From Lichina pygmaea (Eukaryota; Ascomycota; Lichinomycetes; Lichinales; Lichinaceae): a stretch of 64,000 nt of DNA. A program made the position numbers and the translations under genes. Where the stretch lies: positions 1,984,001 to 2,048,000 of the forward strand of contig OY730173.1 of assembly GCA_963422465.1 (NCBI GenBank). Direction: 5' to 3'. The number at the start of each line of letters is the position of its first letter. The stretch's first letter is position 1. This document shows positions 12,083 to 23,170 of the stretch, piece by piece. The notes under the pieces were generated by a model. That model did no database searches. It saw only the letters and a list, made by a program, of their open reading frames with translations, and was not told where the DNA came from.

Positions 12083-13183
12083 ATGATGCAGAGTCTAACA
12101 TATCCTGTTTCCAACGGACCTTCGTCGCAGCTGAACACCGTTGAAGTTCACATACCAAGAGGAAATATGCCAGCCCACGAAGAGAAGTCAAGACCATGGC
12201 TCGTGTGAGCGTCCCACTTCAGTTGCAGCCCCCTCGAAACACCATGGTCGAGGCGGCACGCTGGAATGGTGAATGTGGAACGACTGCCAATGTGACTAAC
12301 ATGTCACCAAAGTTTCATACATGGTGGAGCATGGCGTAGCCCGTCTGTTTCGGCTACCAGCTTCGTGCCCGCCTTAAGACTCCTCGAATCGTCATCGGAG
12401 CTGCCGCAGATGTCACGTATCGCTGGCTACGCCTCGGTGAACTACCGTCTCTCGCCTTACCCTTCCCACCCAAGCGCACCTAGCGAGCCCGGTGATCCAG
12501 CGAGGAATGTGCAACACCCGACACATGTACGGGATGTGCTTGATTCCTTGGCCTTTCTCCAGGAGACATATGGCTTTGGTGAGAACTATATCCTTGCGGG
12601 CCACAGTGCCGGAGCAAGTCTAGCCTGGCATGTCATCATGAGCCGATGGCGGCGTCCTTCTCACGTCGAAGATGGAGGCCCGTCATCCAGGGACAAGAGC
12701 CCTTCTCTGCCACTGGGCATCCTCTGCTTGGCCGGCATATATGATCTGGTTGGTCTGCACGACCGCCATACCGACAACCCCGTGTACGAGGACATTCTAT
12801 ATAGCGCCTTTCCCGACGGACCAGAAACGTGGTCCTCCATATCGCCAACTACGTGGTTGGGTGGGAGCCCTGGGATTCTCGATAAAGTATGGCCCAACGG
12901 ACGCCTCATCCTTGTAGGCCATTCGAGGGACGATGAACTGGTCGAGGAGGAACAAGCGTTAGAGTTGATGCAGGCTTTGAAGAAGCATGACAATGTCACG
13001 GACGATTCAACCGACAGCGTTTCTGGCCAAGATCCCGGTTCCGACGGGCCGAGCAAAGCAAACAAGAAGCGTCGAATATCGAAACTGGTTTGGCTCCAAG
13101 GGTACCATGATGACATTTTCGAGCAGGGCCACGAGTTGGCCAAGATGATTTCGATGGCCACCGAACTGCTGAACGAGGCCTAG
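12083..13183 (+). CDS. Kynurenine formamidase (arylformamidase, BNA7-type alpha/beta hydrolase)
   Basis: Two exons, 12083-12204 and 12313-13183, give 330 residues. The enzyme hydrolyses N-formylkynurenine to kynurenine and formate in tryptophan breakdown and de novo NAD synthesis. The splice joins WLV to FIHGGAW, creating the HGGAW oxyanion motif at residues 44-48. The nucleophile elbow GHSAGAS puts the catalytic serine at about residue 139. Later DDELVEE supplies the likely acid and GYHDDIFE the likely catalytic histidine, in the family order. A low-complexity insert (DNVTDDSTDSVSGQDPG, then a KKRR patch) sits between these last two motifs. Two Met codons (12083, 12086) are adjacent; I used the first. 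Other esterase/lipase families share the fold, but motif order and length fit formamidase. Confidence 0.88.
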
Positions 13184-14924
13184 ATGTCATGGCGAGATCC
13201 AAAATGGCATTGCTCTCCTCCACCGCCCTTTGGAAGATGTCGGCTTCCATGGGATGACGACAATGTGCTGAGCGAACACGTAAGGGTGCACCCTCGGAGA
13301 ATATGACTTGACTTGACTTTCTACTACAAGGGCCTAGCATAGAGCCCCACAAACACGATGGGCGAACTAGCATCTCAGGTCTAGCCATGCAATGTTTAGA
13401 TTTTCAACAATGCTCCTGTTCGACTACATGTCTGCTGCTCAGAATCTGCACGCGCGTCTTGCAACGAGGCCCTAATCTAGAGATCCTGGTAACGTCGGTT
13501 GAAATGACGCAGAAAGACATCGTAAATCTCCTCAAACTGCCGTCGGCAGCCTACCTTGCCGATGGCAAAGACTTGGTTGGCCACGAGGTCGCAAAACGGC
13601 CTAGACATTGCCACACTGAAGTCTGCCTAGGCTCTGAGCAGCTTTCAATTCATCAAGCCGGTAGATAGCTCTACTGCCCCTAACCAATTATCAGGTTCTG
13701 GTACGCATGTACGAGTACGTAGCTGCCCATTCAGTGAATATTGTCACGTGGATTGGCACGTGACCTCTCTAGAGAAATTACACGACGCCCTCCCCCCCTG
13801 CATCATGTGCCCGAGGTTGCTCCTCGGATGCTTGTCGTGGTTACGTAAGTACGGTCGCCAATTAGGGATCAGACCAGAACCCTGTCATATATGGAGTACG
13901 TACCGATGGCTTTCGAGTCTTACGTAAGTATAGTAGATACCGGGTGGGTTCCTTCACCCCTTTCTGACCTCAGGATGATTTTGACCCCAACAGAAAGACG
14001 CAACGGTACTTACGTAGTACGTAACGTACTGTACGCATTGCGTAACTTGCATCGTAGTTCTCTTCAAAGTACTTCCGTACGGAGGTACCTAAGGTACATA
14101 GGTACCTATGGAGTACCTCCCGTACGGAGCACCTCGTACGGAAGTACTCTGCATTAAACCTCCATCCGAGACAATCTCGGCTTTCGATCTTCGGGAGCGT
14201 TGGGGGTACAGTAACAGTAAGTAGCACGTCCGCATGTTCATACTCGTACGGACGACCTACGCACGTTACGTACGTACATATCGAACGGTCAATACGAAAG
14301 CAAACTCTTCGAAGTTTGACCATATGATAATGACTGCGAAATACAGTACGTACAAACGTACTGTACGTACAGTACCAGTACTCACGGTACGGGCTGTCAA
14401 GGAGGACGAGTGCTCGAGAGCACAGCCGCATGACCTGATAACGGTACGGCCACCGTACGACGACAAGAGAGTTACGGGTCGTTGAGACATCTCAACGACC
14501 CTTGATCCGGCCTTGGGAACACCGCACGAGCACGCGTGGCCGTGCCGTCGAAGAATCCCTATGGCTGCCCGGCTGCAGCTGCAGGAGATATGGACGTGTT
14601 TGACACAGCCGAAAGGCGTTGCTGCTGTCGCGACACTCGTAACTTCACGGACCTCCACACCGTTCCGCCCCGTGACCCCATGAGGCTTCAAGGGTCTTCA
14701 GGGCAGAAAGGGGCCCGAGCTTTTACCGGGCCCTTCGAGGAGAGGTGCAGCGCTGCTTCCGCTGCCAAATGATCAAGCGGTGCTTGTATCACCTGCTTCT
14801 GCTACTTCAAGTAGACCACCTGCCTGCGACTCACCTTCTTCCCGAACGCAGAGTCTCCGTCATCATCTCGCGCACAATGTTCCACCTCGCATCGTCATCA
14901 GCTTCTCAGCTCTACTACCGTACC
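13184..14924. other. Spacer with dense GTAC palindromes
   Basis: No protein family recognised. A 93-codon plus frame at 13387-13668 has no motif I know. From about 13690 to 14400 the sequence is crowded with GTAC words, including the large hairpin-forming block at 14068-14148 and a second cluster at 14262-14385. Confidence 0.5.
14068..14148. repeat. Nested imperfect palindrome (hairpin-forming block)
   Basis: The outer left arm at 14068-14086 (AGTACTTCCGTACGGAGGT) pairs with 14131-14148 with one bulged base. A nested pair, GGAGGTAC (14081-14088) with GTACCTCC (14113-14120), encloses further GGTACC repeats. The block could form a cruciform. Confidence 0.8.
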
Positions 14925-15583
14925 ATGTTGTGGTCAGGTACTCTCTATGCTCTCATTCCACTTCTCTTCCTCTCAGCATCGGCGACCCCTTCCGAGGCTT
15001 TCAGGAGCCTTCCGCGTCAAATTCGGTATGAGAAAATCCACAATTATATCCAGCCACACTGGGAGACAGAGAGATATGGCATACATGAGGTTCCAGAGGA
15101 GCTGGAAGGATACTTCAGCATAACTCCATCTGGAGAGCCATGGTTCTCAGATCTCGTGCAACAAACGCTGTTCGCCGCCTGTGCGGTAGCTTCGGTGGGT
15201 TACTGTTCAACAAGACAGCCTGAGAATTCCCCTTGACATGGAAGGAAACTGACGGTCGGTCCCTACAGGACATTCCGATACCCGAGCAGCCTGGTGGCTT
15301 CCCCTATAAAACTGTCGAGCAGAGGGACAAGATGGAGGTCTGTGTACTCTACGCTGTGGGCTTGCTCGACAGGGAGGCGGTGGAGTCGAAGCGACCGCTC
15401 GAAGTCTTGGCCAGAGAATACGGCCTGACGCGAGGGGAAGAAGACGGGGAACCGGAAAACCCATCGGCACCGTCTCAGTTCTCGGTGGAAAGACTCTTCG
15501 ACAACGTTGGCCGATATTTCCGGCCCGAGAGACGTCCAGGCGTGCCACCCATCCGTCGTCCTATCATGCGCCCGGTTCATTGA
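14925..15583 (+). CDS. Small predicted secreted protein, no family recognised
   Basis: Two exons, 14925-15194 and 15269-15583, give 194 residues. The chosen Met begins a clear signal peptide: MLWSGTLYALIPLLFLSAS followed by ATPSEAF, with likely cleavage after the SASA region. An upstream in-frame Met at 14877 would bury the signal and was not preferred. The mature part is acidic to neutral, with HWETERYGIHEVPEELEGYF and, in exon 2, an Arg/Pro-rich tail (RPERRPGVPPIRRP). It has only two cysteines after the signal, so it is not a typical disulfide-rich effector. The 74-nt intron has good gtgggt and ctacag ends and keeps frame. I do not recognise the family; secretion is inferred from the N-terminus only. 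Confidence 0.7.
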
Positions 15584-16625
15584 GCAGAGACAACCGCCGC
15601 CGTCGCAGCAGCCGCGCCCACCCTCACCCTCACCCTCACCCCACCCTCCTTTTATAATTTCTCTTGAATCCTTTTCTTTCTTCATCTTGACCGAGGACAG
15701 ATGTGGTGAACAGCGCACACTTTTCCTTCGAACAACATTACGATCTTTCTCGTATTGATCCTGTACCAGAGAACATCACAGCTGCTGCAGCATCGCTGTA
15801 GCTCAACATCCATGTTCCAAGACAAGCCTGCTTTTCCTTGGCGGGCACTGCGTCATTGCGCACAGCGTGCTTGGGGTCTTTAACTGGGGGGAGTCTCCAG
15901 GATTTAATCTATTGTCCAATCTGTCATCAAAATCCAGTATGCAGTACCGACCATTCACGATCCAGTACCTCAACTCCTCCCCCGGCATAATCTAGTCTAA
16001 CTAGCTCCAGAATGGAGTACGTAGGGCTTCAATACAATCCCTCAATCTAGGAGCGACGACAAAGAAGGAGAAAACTCTGCGCACCATCACGTGCAGACAA
16101 ACAATTTAGCCGTCGCTCAGGGGGGAGGCTGATCTCAACACCCCTGCAAATCCGCGGGCAGCTCTTCCGGAGAGTCCCCGGTCAATATATCTGTACGTAA
16201 CGTACTTCGTCACTACTGAAGATGGTACGCTAAATCTTCCTTCCTTCTCTCGGCGGAGAAATAGGAGTCTGCACTTGCCCCCCCCCCCCCAAATCTTCAT
16301 CTACTTAGGCCATACTGTAGGACATCGGTGGTGCAGTACGCTGATGTGCTTCTGCACTTTCGTTTCTTGATGGGCTGATACCTTTTCTTCAAAGACCTTG
16401 GGAATTTATATCTACTTGAGGATATCTCTCTGTGGGGTGGGGGAACATCAGAAAAGCGGTCGTCTTAAGACGAGGAGGACGGCTGTCGAGCCAGCTCTAT
16501 GTACAATTCTTCATACATGTTATCGTCAATATCAATCTTGCTGCCTCGTCTGACGTCGCCGAGGCGATTGGCGGCCGACTTCCGTTTCTTCTTCTTCTTC
16601 TTCTTCTTCTTCTAGAGACAGAGCT
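15584..16625. other. Intergenic, no gene seen
   Basis: Holds a CT/CCCT-rich tract after the upstream stop (about 15600-15650), a 13-C run at 16278-16290, and a (TTC)n tract at 16586-16613 close to the 3' end of the membrane-protein gene. No coding motif seen. Confidence 0.5.
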
Positions 16626-17413
16626 TTACAGCGACTTGCGGCCTTCTTTTCTCTTCTTGTCCGACTCCTTGTTGCCAAACGGAAACCCGCTCATGCGCTT
16701 GTCGACGCCCGTCTTGCGACTGATCCGTCCCGAACTGGACGCGAAGAGGATGCACCACAAGCCGACGCCCGCGACACCGGCATTGGCGACCGAGCCGACG
16801 GCGAACGCCATGGACCCGGCCATGGCGAAGCGCGTATAGCAGTAGAAGCCGACAGCCGCGTGATGGAATGCCGTAATGGTGAGAGTCGGCAGGGCATAAG
16901 GAGCTTTTGGATCTTCAGGATCTGTCGTTACAGCTGCGGTTACGGCTATTCGTGGGGAAAGGGAAGATTAGCATGGCCAGCTTCAGTCCTTATAGACGGC
17001 CAGTCTGCTCCGACGTGGGCTGGGGTAGCTTACAATCTGAGAGTGACGAGGTCAAGGGGACACTGCCGGTTAGAAGAATCGTGAGCATCCCGAGAGTCAA
17101 CACCGCCAGGCCGAGCGAGCGCGAGAAGTATTCTTCAAGTGCTGTTTCGCGCGAGATCATCAGTCGCGATTCCTCTGAACGTTATTCGGTAAAGTGTCAG
17201 AGATGACCAAATGCTCACCAGTTGGCTCTCGCACGTCAGGCGACAGGAGTGTGACCATAATGGTTGGCGATACCAGAAGCGGTACTGACTGCAACGCCAG
17301 CCAACATGCCGATCCATAGCTGTATGCATAGTAGACCTTTGAGATGAATCGAATATTTCAGCTCCTGCTCGTCCTATGACACGCAGATTGCGAGCTCCAC
17401 GACTTACGTCCAT
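16626..17413 (-). CDS. Conserved fungal four-helix membrane protein of unknown function
   Basis: Four exons, 17413-17408, 17336-17219, 17141-17034 and 16933-16626, give 179 residues. The first coding exon is just ATG GAC. The spliced protein begins MDVYYAYSYGSACWLALQSV and has about four hydrophobic segments: LALQSVPLLVSPTIMVTLL, LAVLTLGMLTILLTGSV, the segment around LTITAFHHAAVGFYCYTRF, and VANAGVAGVGLWCILFA. It ends in a Lys/Arg-rich tail (KESDKKRKEGRKSL). I recall the pattern (PTDPKAPYALPTLT-like loop, GLWCILFASS, KTGxDKRxSGFPF) from conserved but unnamed proteins of filamentous ascomycetes. No catalytic motif is visible. The charged tail after a membrane helix would suit an ER membrane protein, but that is inference. 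Confidence 0.83.
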
Positions 17414-18078
17414 GATGAGATGGAGGTTCTGAGAACTGACTTATGTGAACTGTGGTAGGGATGGTCGAGACCGCCGGTATAAAAGTGAGCTTCGCCTCGG
17501 AAGCTGTCTTGTGCGCGTTTACTGAAAGTACCTGGTTCCTGGGTAACTTACGTCATTGGGCCTGCACGTGATATTCCAGGCTCACCTTTCCGCTCCAATC
17601 AAGCAGTCTAGCCTTTCAAGAAAACCTGCATTGCAGATGTGCTTTCTTTGACGGCGTGATGGTGGCTTTTCTTGAACAACAACCATTGAGCATCTCTAGC
17701 CAATCTACGTATGTACGTAGATAGGTATTTCAAAGCCATTAATTCACCAGCCTCAGGCGTCTAGTCAACAACCCGGCAAGCAGCAGCGTAGTGACCTATA
17801 AGTGGTCTTCCCCATCACATTCTTGTTCCCAACCCGTGGCGTGCGTGGATAGCATCTTGTCATCGCAAGGAAAGGTAGAAGCCACTTCCATAGCTGATGC
17901 TTATGACCACCTGATTAGCCAACCTACATTGGATACCAAGCAGGCAACAGCAGCTGAGTCCTGCTGTTTGCACTGGCAAGGGGATCTGACCACCGCCATC
18001 ACGAGAGCTCAGGAAAAGCGGCTTGAATTCAAGATGCAGCATTGATATCGATCTGATTAGCATGATCCTGCAACGAGA
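17414..18078. other. Intergenic, no gene seen
   Basis: Contains the upstream region of the membrane-protein gene and the 3' flank of GPN1. One GTAC palindrome is at 17707-17722. An 84-codon plus frame at 17791-18045 shows no known motif. Confidence 0.5.
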
Positions 18079-19488
18079 TTACCCAGGCATCCCACCACCG
18101 CCACCTGCTCTGAGATATCTCGCAAAGGAGTTTTCAGCTTCGGTGTCCCGGTTATTTCGTCTCAGGGCTTGGTTGTACCTGTCCGTTAGGCCAGTGTTAC
18201 GTGTAGTGGCTCCCTGTCGAGCGTCTTCGAGTTCCTCATCATCGTCACCTCGCTCGTCCTCCTCGTCCGGCTCCACCATTTCAGCAGGTACATTCTCGTC
18301 CAGGATTCCACCAGTTCCGCGTCCTTCGGCGGCCCTCTCGTCGGCGTCTGCTTCTTCGGCGTCGCTGACTGTCTCAGGCTCATCTTCACGTTCTGCCCTC
18401 CCACCACTGGACGAACCGCCTCGTCCAGCCATCTTGAGATCTTTCATTAGTCGTCCAAGGTCCGTTTCCTTTTGTTGACTTCTTTGCTGGTCTCGCTCCT
18501 TGCGTCTTCTGTCAAGCTCGGGCTGGTAGTCCCTCTTGAACTCTTCTACCTTCTCACCGACAGCCTCGAAGAACTCGTCGACTCCTTGGCCCGTCATAGA
18601 GCTCACGCCGACGACGCTCAGGTGTTTGTAGAACTCGTCGAGCACGAGACTCATGCTGTTGAGTAAAGAGCCCATGTAGCCACTGCCCCCGGCAATGCTG
18701 CTCTCGCCGCCTTCGACGCCTCCAAAGCTCCCGGCCTCCTCCTCGTGTCTGAGAGCTGCTTGAAAGGATTCAAAATCCGTCATCCACTCCTTGGCAAAGG
18801 CGGCGTCCTTGACGTCGGTTTTGTTGAAGACGAGAATCATGGGCAACTTGGTCTTGTATAGTATACTGCATGCGTAGAGCATGTTGCTCATGAACGTGCT
18901 CGTTGAGCTTGTACGTGGTGTATCGATGATATAAGCCAGCACAGTGGGGAAGGAAGAGGCCAGGGAGTCGAGCAGGATGCTCCCTGACGCGCCCCAGACG
19001 AAGACTTCAATCTGTCCGGGTGTGTCGATCAAGATGTTTTTGACTGGCTTGCGGTTTGGATTTGCTGGGTCCGGGCTCGTGCGTTTCTCCAGTAGTCCAA
19101 TGACCTGGTCTATCTTGGTTGCGAATAGATTCAGGGATGTCAGAATTCCTCCATTGGGACCTAGATTGTACCTATAGATGGCACTGTGAGATCATCACGG
19201 TAAGCTTCGAAGTCCAGGAGAAAGGCTTACTGTCTCATAACCTCCTTGTAATCGAGCGATTCCCGGATATCAACGTTACATTCAAATGGGACAGTTCGGA
19301 CCGCAGGATCCAAGTTGATGATATATGGCGGATCCCTCTTGGCGTGGAGATGGGCGTTGATGCGTTGCATGAAAGTCGTCTTGCCCGATCCTGAGCCAAG
19401 CGTCAATGCCGGTTCCTGGGGATATTGCATGTCGCACCCACAACGTACCTGCCATACCCACGCAGACAATAGCCACTGAAGAGGCCAT
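18079..19488 (-). CDS. GPN-loop GTPase 1 (NPA3/XAB1 family)
   Basis: Three exons (19488-19449, 19390-19231, 19171-18079) give 430 residues. GPN1 is a cytosolic GTPase needed for assembly and nuclear import of RNA polymerase II. The P-loop GMAGSGKTT (residues 11-19) is formed across intron 1. The family-defining Gly-Pro-Asn loop is in [10 protein letters not shown] (about residues 68-77), right after intron 2. Switch motif [12 protein letters not shown], the NKTD base-recognition motif ([10 protein letters not shown]) and a [12 protein letters not shown]5-like motif follow. The C-terminal ~130 residues are acidic and low in complexity ([17 protein letters not shown]), as in other fungal GPN1 proteins, ending in a Gly-rich tail. 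Introns are 58 and 59 nt. The start lies 177 bp from that of the divergent CWF19 gene. Confidence 0.96.
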
Positions 19489-19665
19489 GATGCAGAGTTT
19501 TGTCTGTCGGTTCCTCGGATTTGGTGCTTCGACCCGCTGACGAGTTGAAAAGATCTTAGGCCGAGGCGGGCTAGTTGCGGGCTGTCCGGTAAAAATATCA
19601 CCTCGGCATCTGCAGCTACATCAGTGGTATGCTGTTCGCCTCTCGGTCCTGCATCCTCGCGCAAT
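19489..19665. promoter_or_regulatory. Short bidirectional promoter between GPN1 and CWF19
   Basis: Only 177 bp lie between the two divergent start codons, so both promoters and 5' leaders are packed here. No TATA box is evident. The role follows from the gene arrangement. Confidence 0.6.
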
Positions 19666-22549
19666 ATGGGCCTTGAAGACTTTGAAAAACAGCTGGCCGA
19701 GGAGAAGGCGGCTCGGGAAGTGGAAAAGGATCGAGACTCAAGGAGGAAGACGCATGGAGATAGCCGAGGGCGTCGACATCGGCATCGTTCATCAAAGTAT
19801 GACCCGGACGAGGATGCTCCTCGCCGGCGACGACATGAAGAAGGTGACACCGGACGGGAAGCTGATGACTACGATGAATCACGGAAACACAGGCACAAGC
19901 GTGCTCGGTATGATGACTGCTCGCCCGACAGGAGACGGCGCAGTCGACATGAAGCAGCCGGGACGACTGTTGTCTCAGCACAAGGCAAGGAGGATGAGCT
20001 GGAAGCTACAAGGCCAAAGCTACAGCGGGATGCATGGATGGAAGCTCCGTCCGCCGAGCAAGTCACGTATCTTCAGGCAGGCGCCAAGAAGCAGTCAGAG
20101 TCGCAATTCCTGCGATCATCAGAGCCTCAGGTAGCGGAATCCGAGCGAACATCAACCGACTGCGCAGGCCTGGACGCGAAGCAGAGCGACACTGGAGAGG
20201 ACAGTGATGTGGGATTCACGTTCGGCGACTCGGGATCGAAATGGCGGATGACGAAGCTCAAGGCCGTCTATTCAATCGCCGAGGACACCGGGCGGTCCAT
20301 CGAGGAGATAGCTACAGATCGATACGGGAGCCTTCGCGCATTCGACCACGCCCGGGAGGAGGAGACTGAGCTAGAGCGGCGTCGAACGTATGGGGAGGGA
20401 TATGTCGGGAAAGAACGACCAAGCGGGGAGCTATATCAGGAACGCACACTGCAACAGCGTGACGATGGCGACTCGACGAGGGAATCAGAACAGCGCCGTC
20501 GCACTCCGGAGCTGCCTTCTACCCAAACTGGATCTATCGGAAAGGATTCGCGTGTAGCTGATACCGTACAGCTAGATCAGACGGCCCTCAACAAACTCAG
20601 GGCGCGGATGATGAAAGCCAAACTCAAGGGATCCTCCGAGTTCGCGGAGCTCGAGCAGCAGTATGCGGCAGCCATGGCCGGCTTTGCCAACCGCAAGGAG
20701 CCGGATATCGTGGTCTTGGGGCCGATGGAGAGCCGTATGCTGGCTGCCCGTCGCGGCCGGGATCAGAACACGGACAAAGGGGGCAGGAGAAAGGACGGCG
20801 ATCTGGAGATGACCATCGAGGATATGGTTCGCGAAGAGAGGATGACCAAAAACCAAGCTGGTGGCGATGGGCGACGGTTCGCTGAGCGTATTGCAAAGGA
20901 TGCCAAGTTCGATGTACGGTCTTCTGTCTCCTCCTGCTTCCTCTTTCGTTCGAGTGCTGTGGCACTCTGCCTTGCTGTGCATGTCCTTTTCAATGTCATC
21001 CCGTCTACCCATGATTCCTATCGTGCGCATCAGTGCATCCCAAGCGTCCGTCTTCCCACCCTCGCCGAGCCTAACCACTGAAACCGGCTACTAGAACGAT
21101 CTCGAGTACCTCGACGAGAACGCAACCAAGCTGGCCAAGCGCATCGAGAAATCCGAGATCAGCCTCAAGAACACCGCCATCAGCGATCTCCAGCGCATGA
21201 ACCGCATCCTCGACAGGTGCCCGCTGTGCTACCACGACGACACCAATAAGCCGCCGTTGGCGCCCGTTGTGTCTCTGGCCACGCGAGTCTACCTGACGCT
21301 CCCAACGGAACCGGAGATCGTGAGTCCCGCCAAAGGGACCGTCGGTGGCGCATGCATCGTTCCCTTGCAGCACCGCGTCAATCTGCTCGAGTGCGACGAC
21401 GACGAGTGGGAGGAGATTAGGGTGAGTAACGGCTCATTGATCCCTTGTTGACACCTTTTCTTGCATCTTGTAACGTTGGATATCCTTACACTCAAAGTCC
21501 CCTGATACTACGCGCCGCTCTCCTTCCTCATCTTCTTCAGACGGCTAGATATGCCATATGCTGACGGGTGCAAAAATAGAACTTTATGAAGTGTCTCAAG
21601 CGCATGTATCACGACCAGGGACGCGACGTCGTCTTCTACGAGAACGCGGCGGCACCGCAGCGGAGACGGCATGCGGCAATGGAAATGGTCCCTCTGCCTC
21701 GTGGCCTGGCCGCGGATGCGCCGGCTTTCTTCAAGGTCTGTTCTGTCTTGGATTTTCTCATGGTCGCGTTCTTGTCGTTGCTCTCGTCTCCGGTTCTTGT
21801 CAATGTTTTTTGTCGATTGGGAAGAGTCTCCCTCTTTGCAACCGATCCATAGCCTACTTGAATCTCATAACCCCGCTTTTCCTGTCTTGGTCCATCTCCG
21901 CTCAGTCTCCAATGCCTCGCTGCCTTTCTTCTACTCTGTTACCCTCTCTTTGCCATGTCCCCCTTTCCAATCTGAGTCACCTGGTCAATCAGCATCAGCT
22001 CAAGACCTTGCAGCTCCCCTACCACACCACCCTCCTAACCTCGCCATATCCTATCATGCTTGTCTAGTTACACTCAACAGCGCCAGATCCCACCAAGGTT
22101 CCAATGCTCATCAACCTCTCATCAACCTCCCCTTGCTGACACCGTGCCAACCACAGGAAGCCATCCTCTCGCAGGCCGCAAGCTGGAGCCAACACCGTCC
22201 ACTAATCGACACGCTAGCGCGGGCACGCTCCACAGGCAACGGCGGCGGCAGCGGCGGCGCCGGTGGACTCGGGAAACTCTCCTTCCGGCGCTCGATCGCC
22301 AAGGAAGCGCCGTACTTCCACGTGTGGTTCGATCTCGACGGCGGTCTAGGTCACGTCGTCGAGGACGAAGATCATTGGCCCAAGGGCGACCTCTTCGCGC
22401 GCGAGACCCTCGGCGGCATGCTCGACGCCCCTCTCGACGTCGTCAGGAAACAGGGGCGCTGGGCGACGGGCGCCGCGACGAACGAGCGCGTCGAGCGGTT
22501 CAGGACGGCGTGGCGGAAATGGGATTGGACCGGCGTGCTGCACGGGTGA
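19666..22549 (+). CDS. CWF19-like pre-mRNA splicing factor
   Basis: Four exons (19666-20913, 21095-21421, 21580-21735, 22157-22549) give 707 residues. CWF19 proteins bind late spliceosomes and help intron-lariat turnover. The first ~400 residues are Arg/Asp/Glu-rich and largely disordered, starting [20 protein letters not shown], with a conserved helix [16 protein letters not shown] before the catalytic-like part. The CwfJ C-terminal domain 1 shows [20 protein letters not shown] and the HIT-like IVPLQHR, followed by [26 protein letters not shown] across intron 2. CwfJ domain 2 has [21 protein letters not shown] and ends near [11 protein letters not shown]-like sequence. Introns are 181, 158 and 421 nt; the last is long for this locus and pyrimidine-rich. 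The N-terminal Met was chosen because it begins the charged family N-terminus. Confidence 0.93.
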
Positions 22550-22740
22550 CTGGCTTGACCGAGTGAGCAACGCCGGGCCGTGACTTGGGAGATTGTTCCT
22601 CTGTTGTTCCCTGTCCTTGCCTTCTTCCTCTATCTTCTCCTTTTTCGGACACAGGTACAAGCCTCCGTCGCGTATCTCTAGATACATTGGCTTCGATGTA
22701 TAGTGACTTCCTTTCATGATCTCTGAATCCAATCTCTTTC

Positions 22741-22744
<4 letters not shown>

Positions 22745-22773
<29 letters not shown>
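22745..22773. repeat. (CT)n microsatellite
   Basis: About 14 CT copies, roughly 200 bp downstream of the CWF19 stop codon, probably within or just past its 3' untranslated region. Confidence 0.9.
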
Positions 22774-22778
<5 letters not shown>

Positions 22779-22989
22779 TGGGGGGAATACATGCAACCAC
22801 CTCCGCCTGCACATGCAGAACATATCCATACACAAATGTACCCTCACACCCCAAGTCCCTAGCCCAAAACTGCAAAGTTAGCTGCATCACCTCCCCTTCT
22901 CACCTTCTCCCTCTTCTCACCCTCTCACCCTCCTCATACTTCTCTTCTCCCGATGCCCACTCTTCGTGGTCTTTCTACTCATCTGTTCC

Positions 22990-23170
22990 CAGAGCCATCC
23001 GAGAGATATGCGGGAGCTATACCAGAGCCATGCCATGCCTACCCGAGAGCTATTCAAGAGTCACATCAGAGCTGTGCCAGAGCTATGCCAGAGCCACCAG
23101 TATACCACAATTCTCCGAGAGCCATTCCAAAGCCACTGCAGAGCCATTCCAGAGCCACAACACAAGCCAC
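22990..23170. repeat. Degenerate ~15-bp minisatellite built on AGAGCCATTCC-like words
   Basis: Words such as CAGAGCCAT, GAGAGCTAT and AGAGCCATTCC recur every 9-18 bp across about 180 bp. The copies are diverged. Frames across it read as Ser/Pro/His-rich peptides with no family match. Confidence 0.6.
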
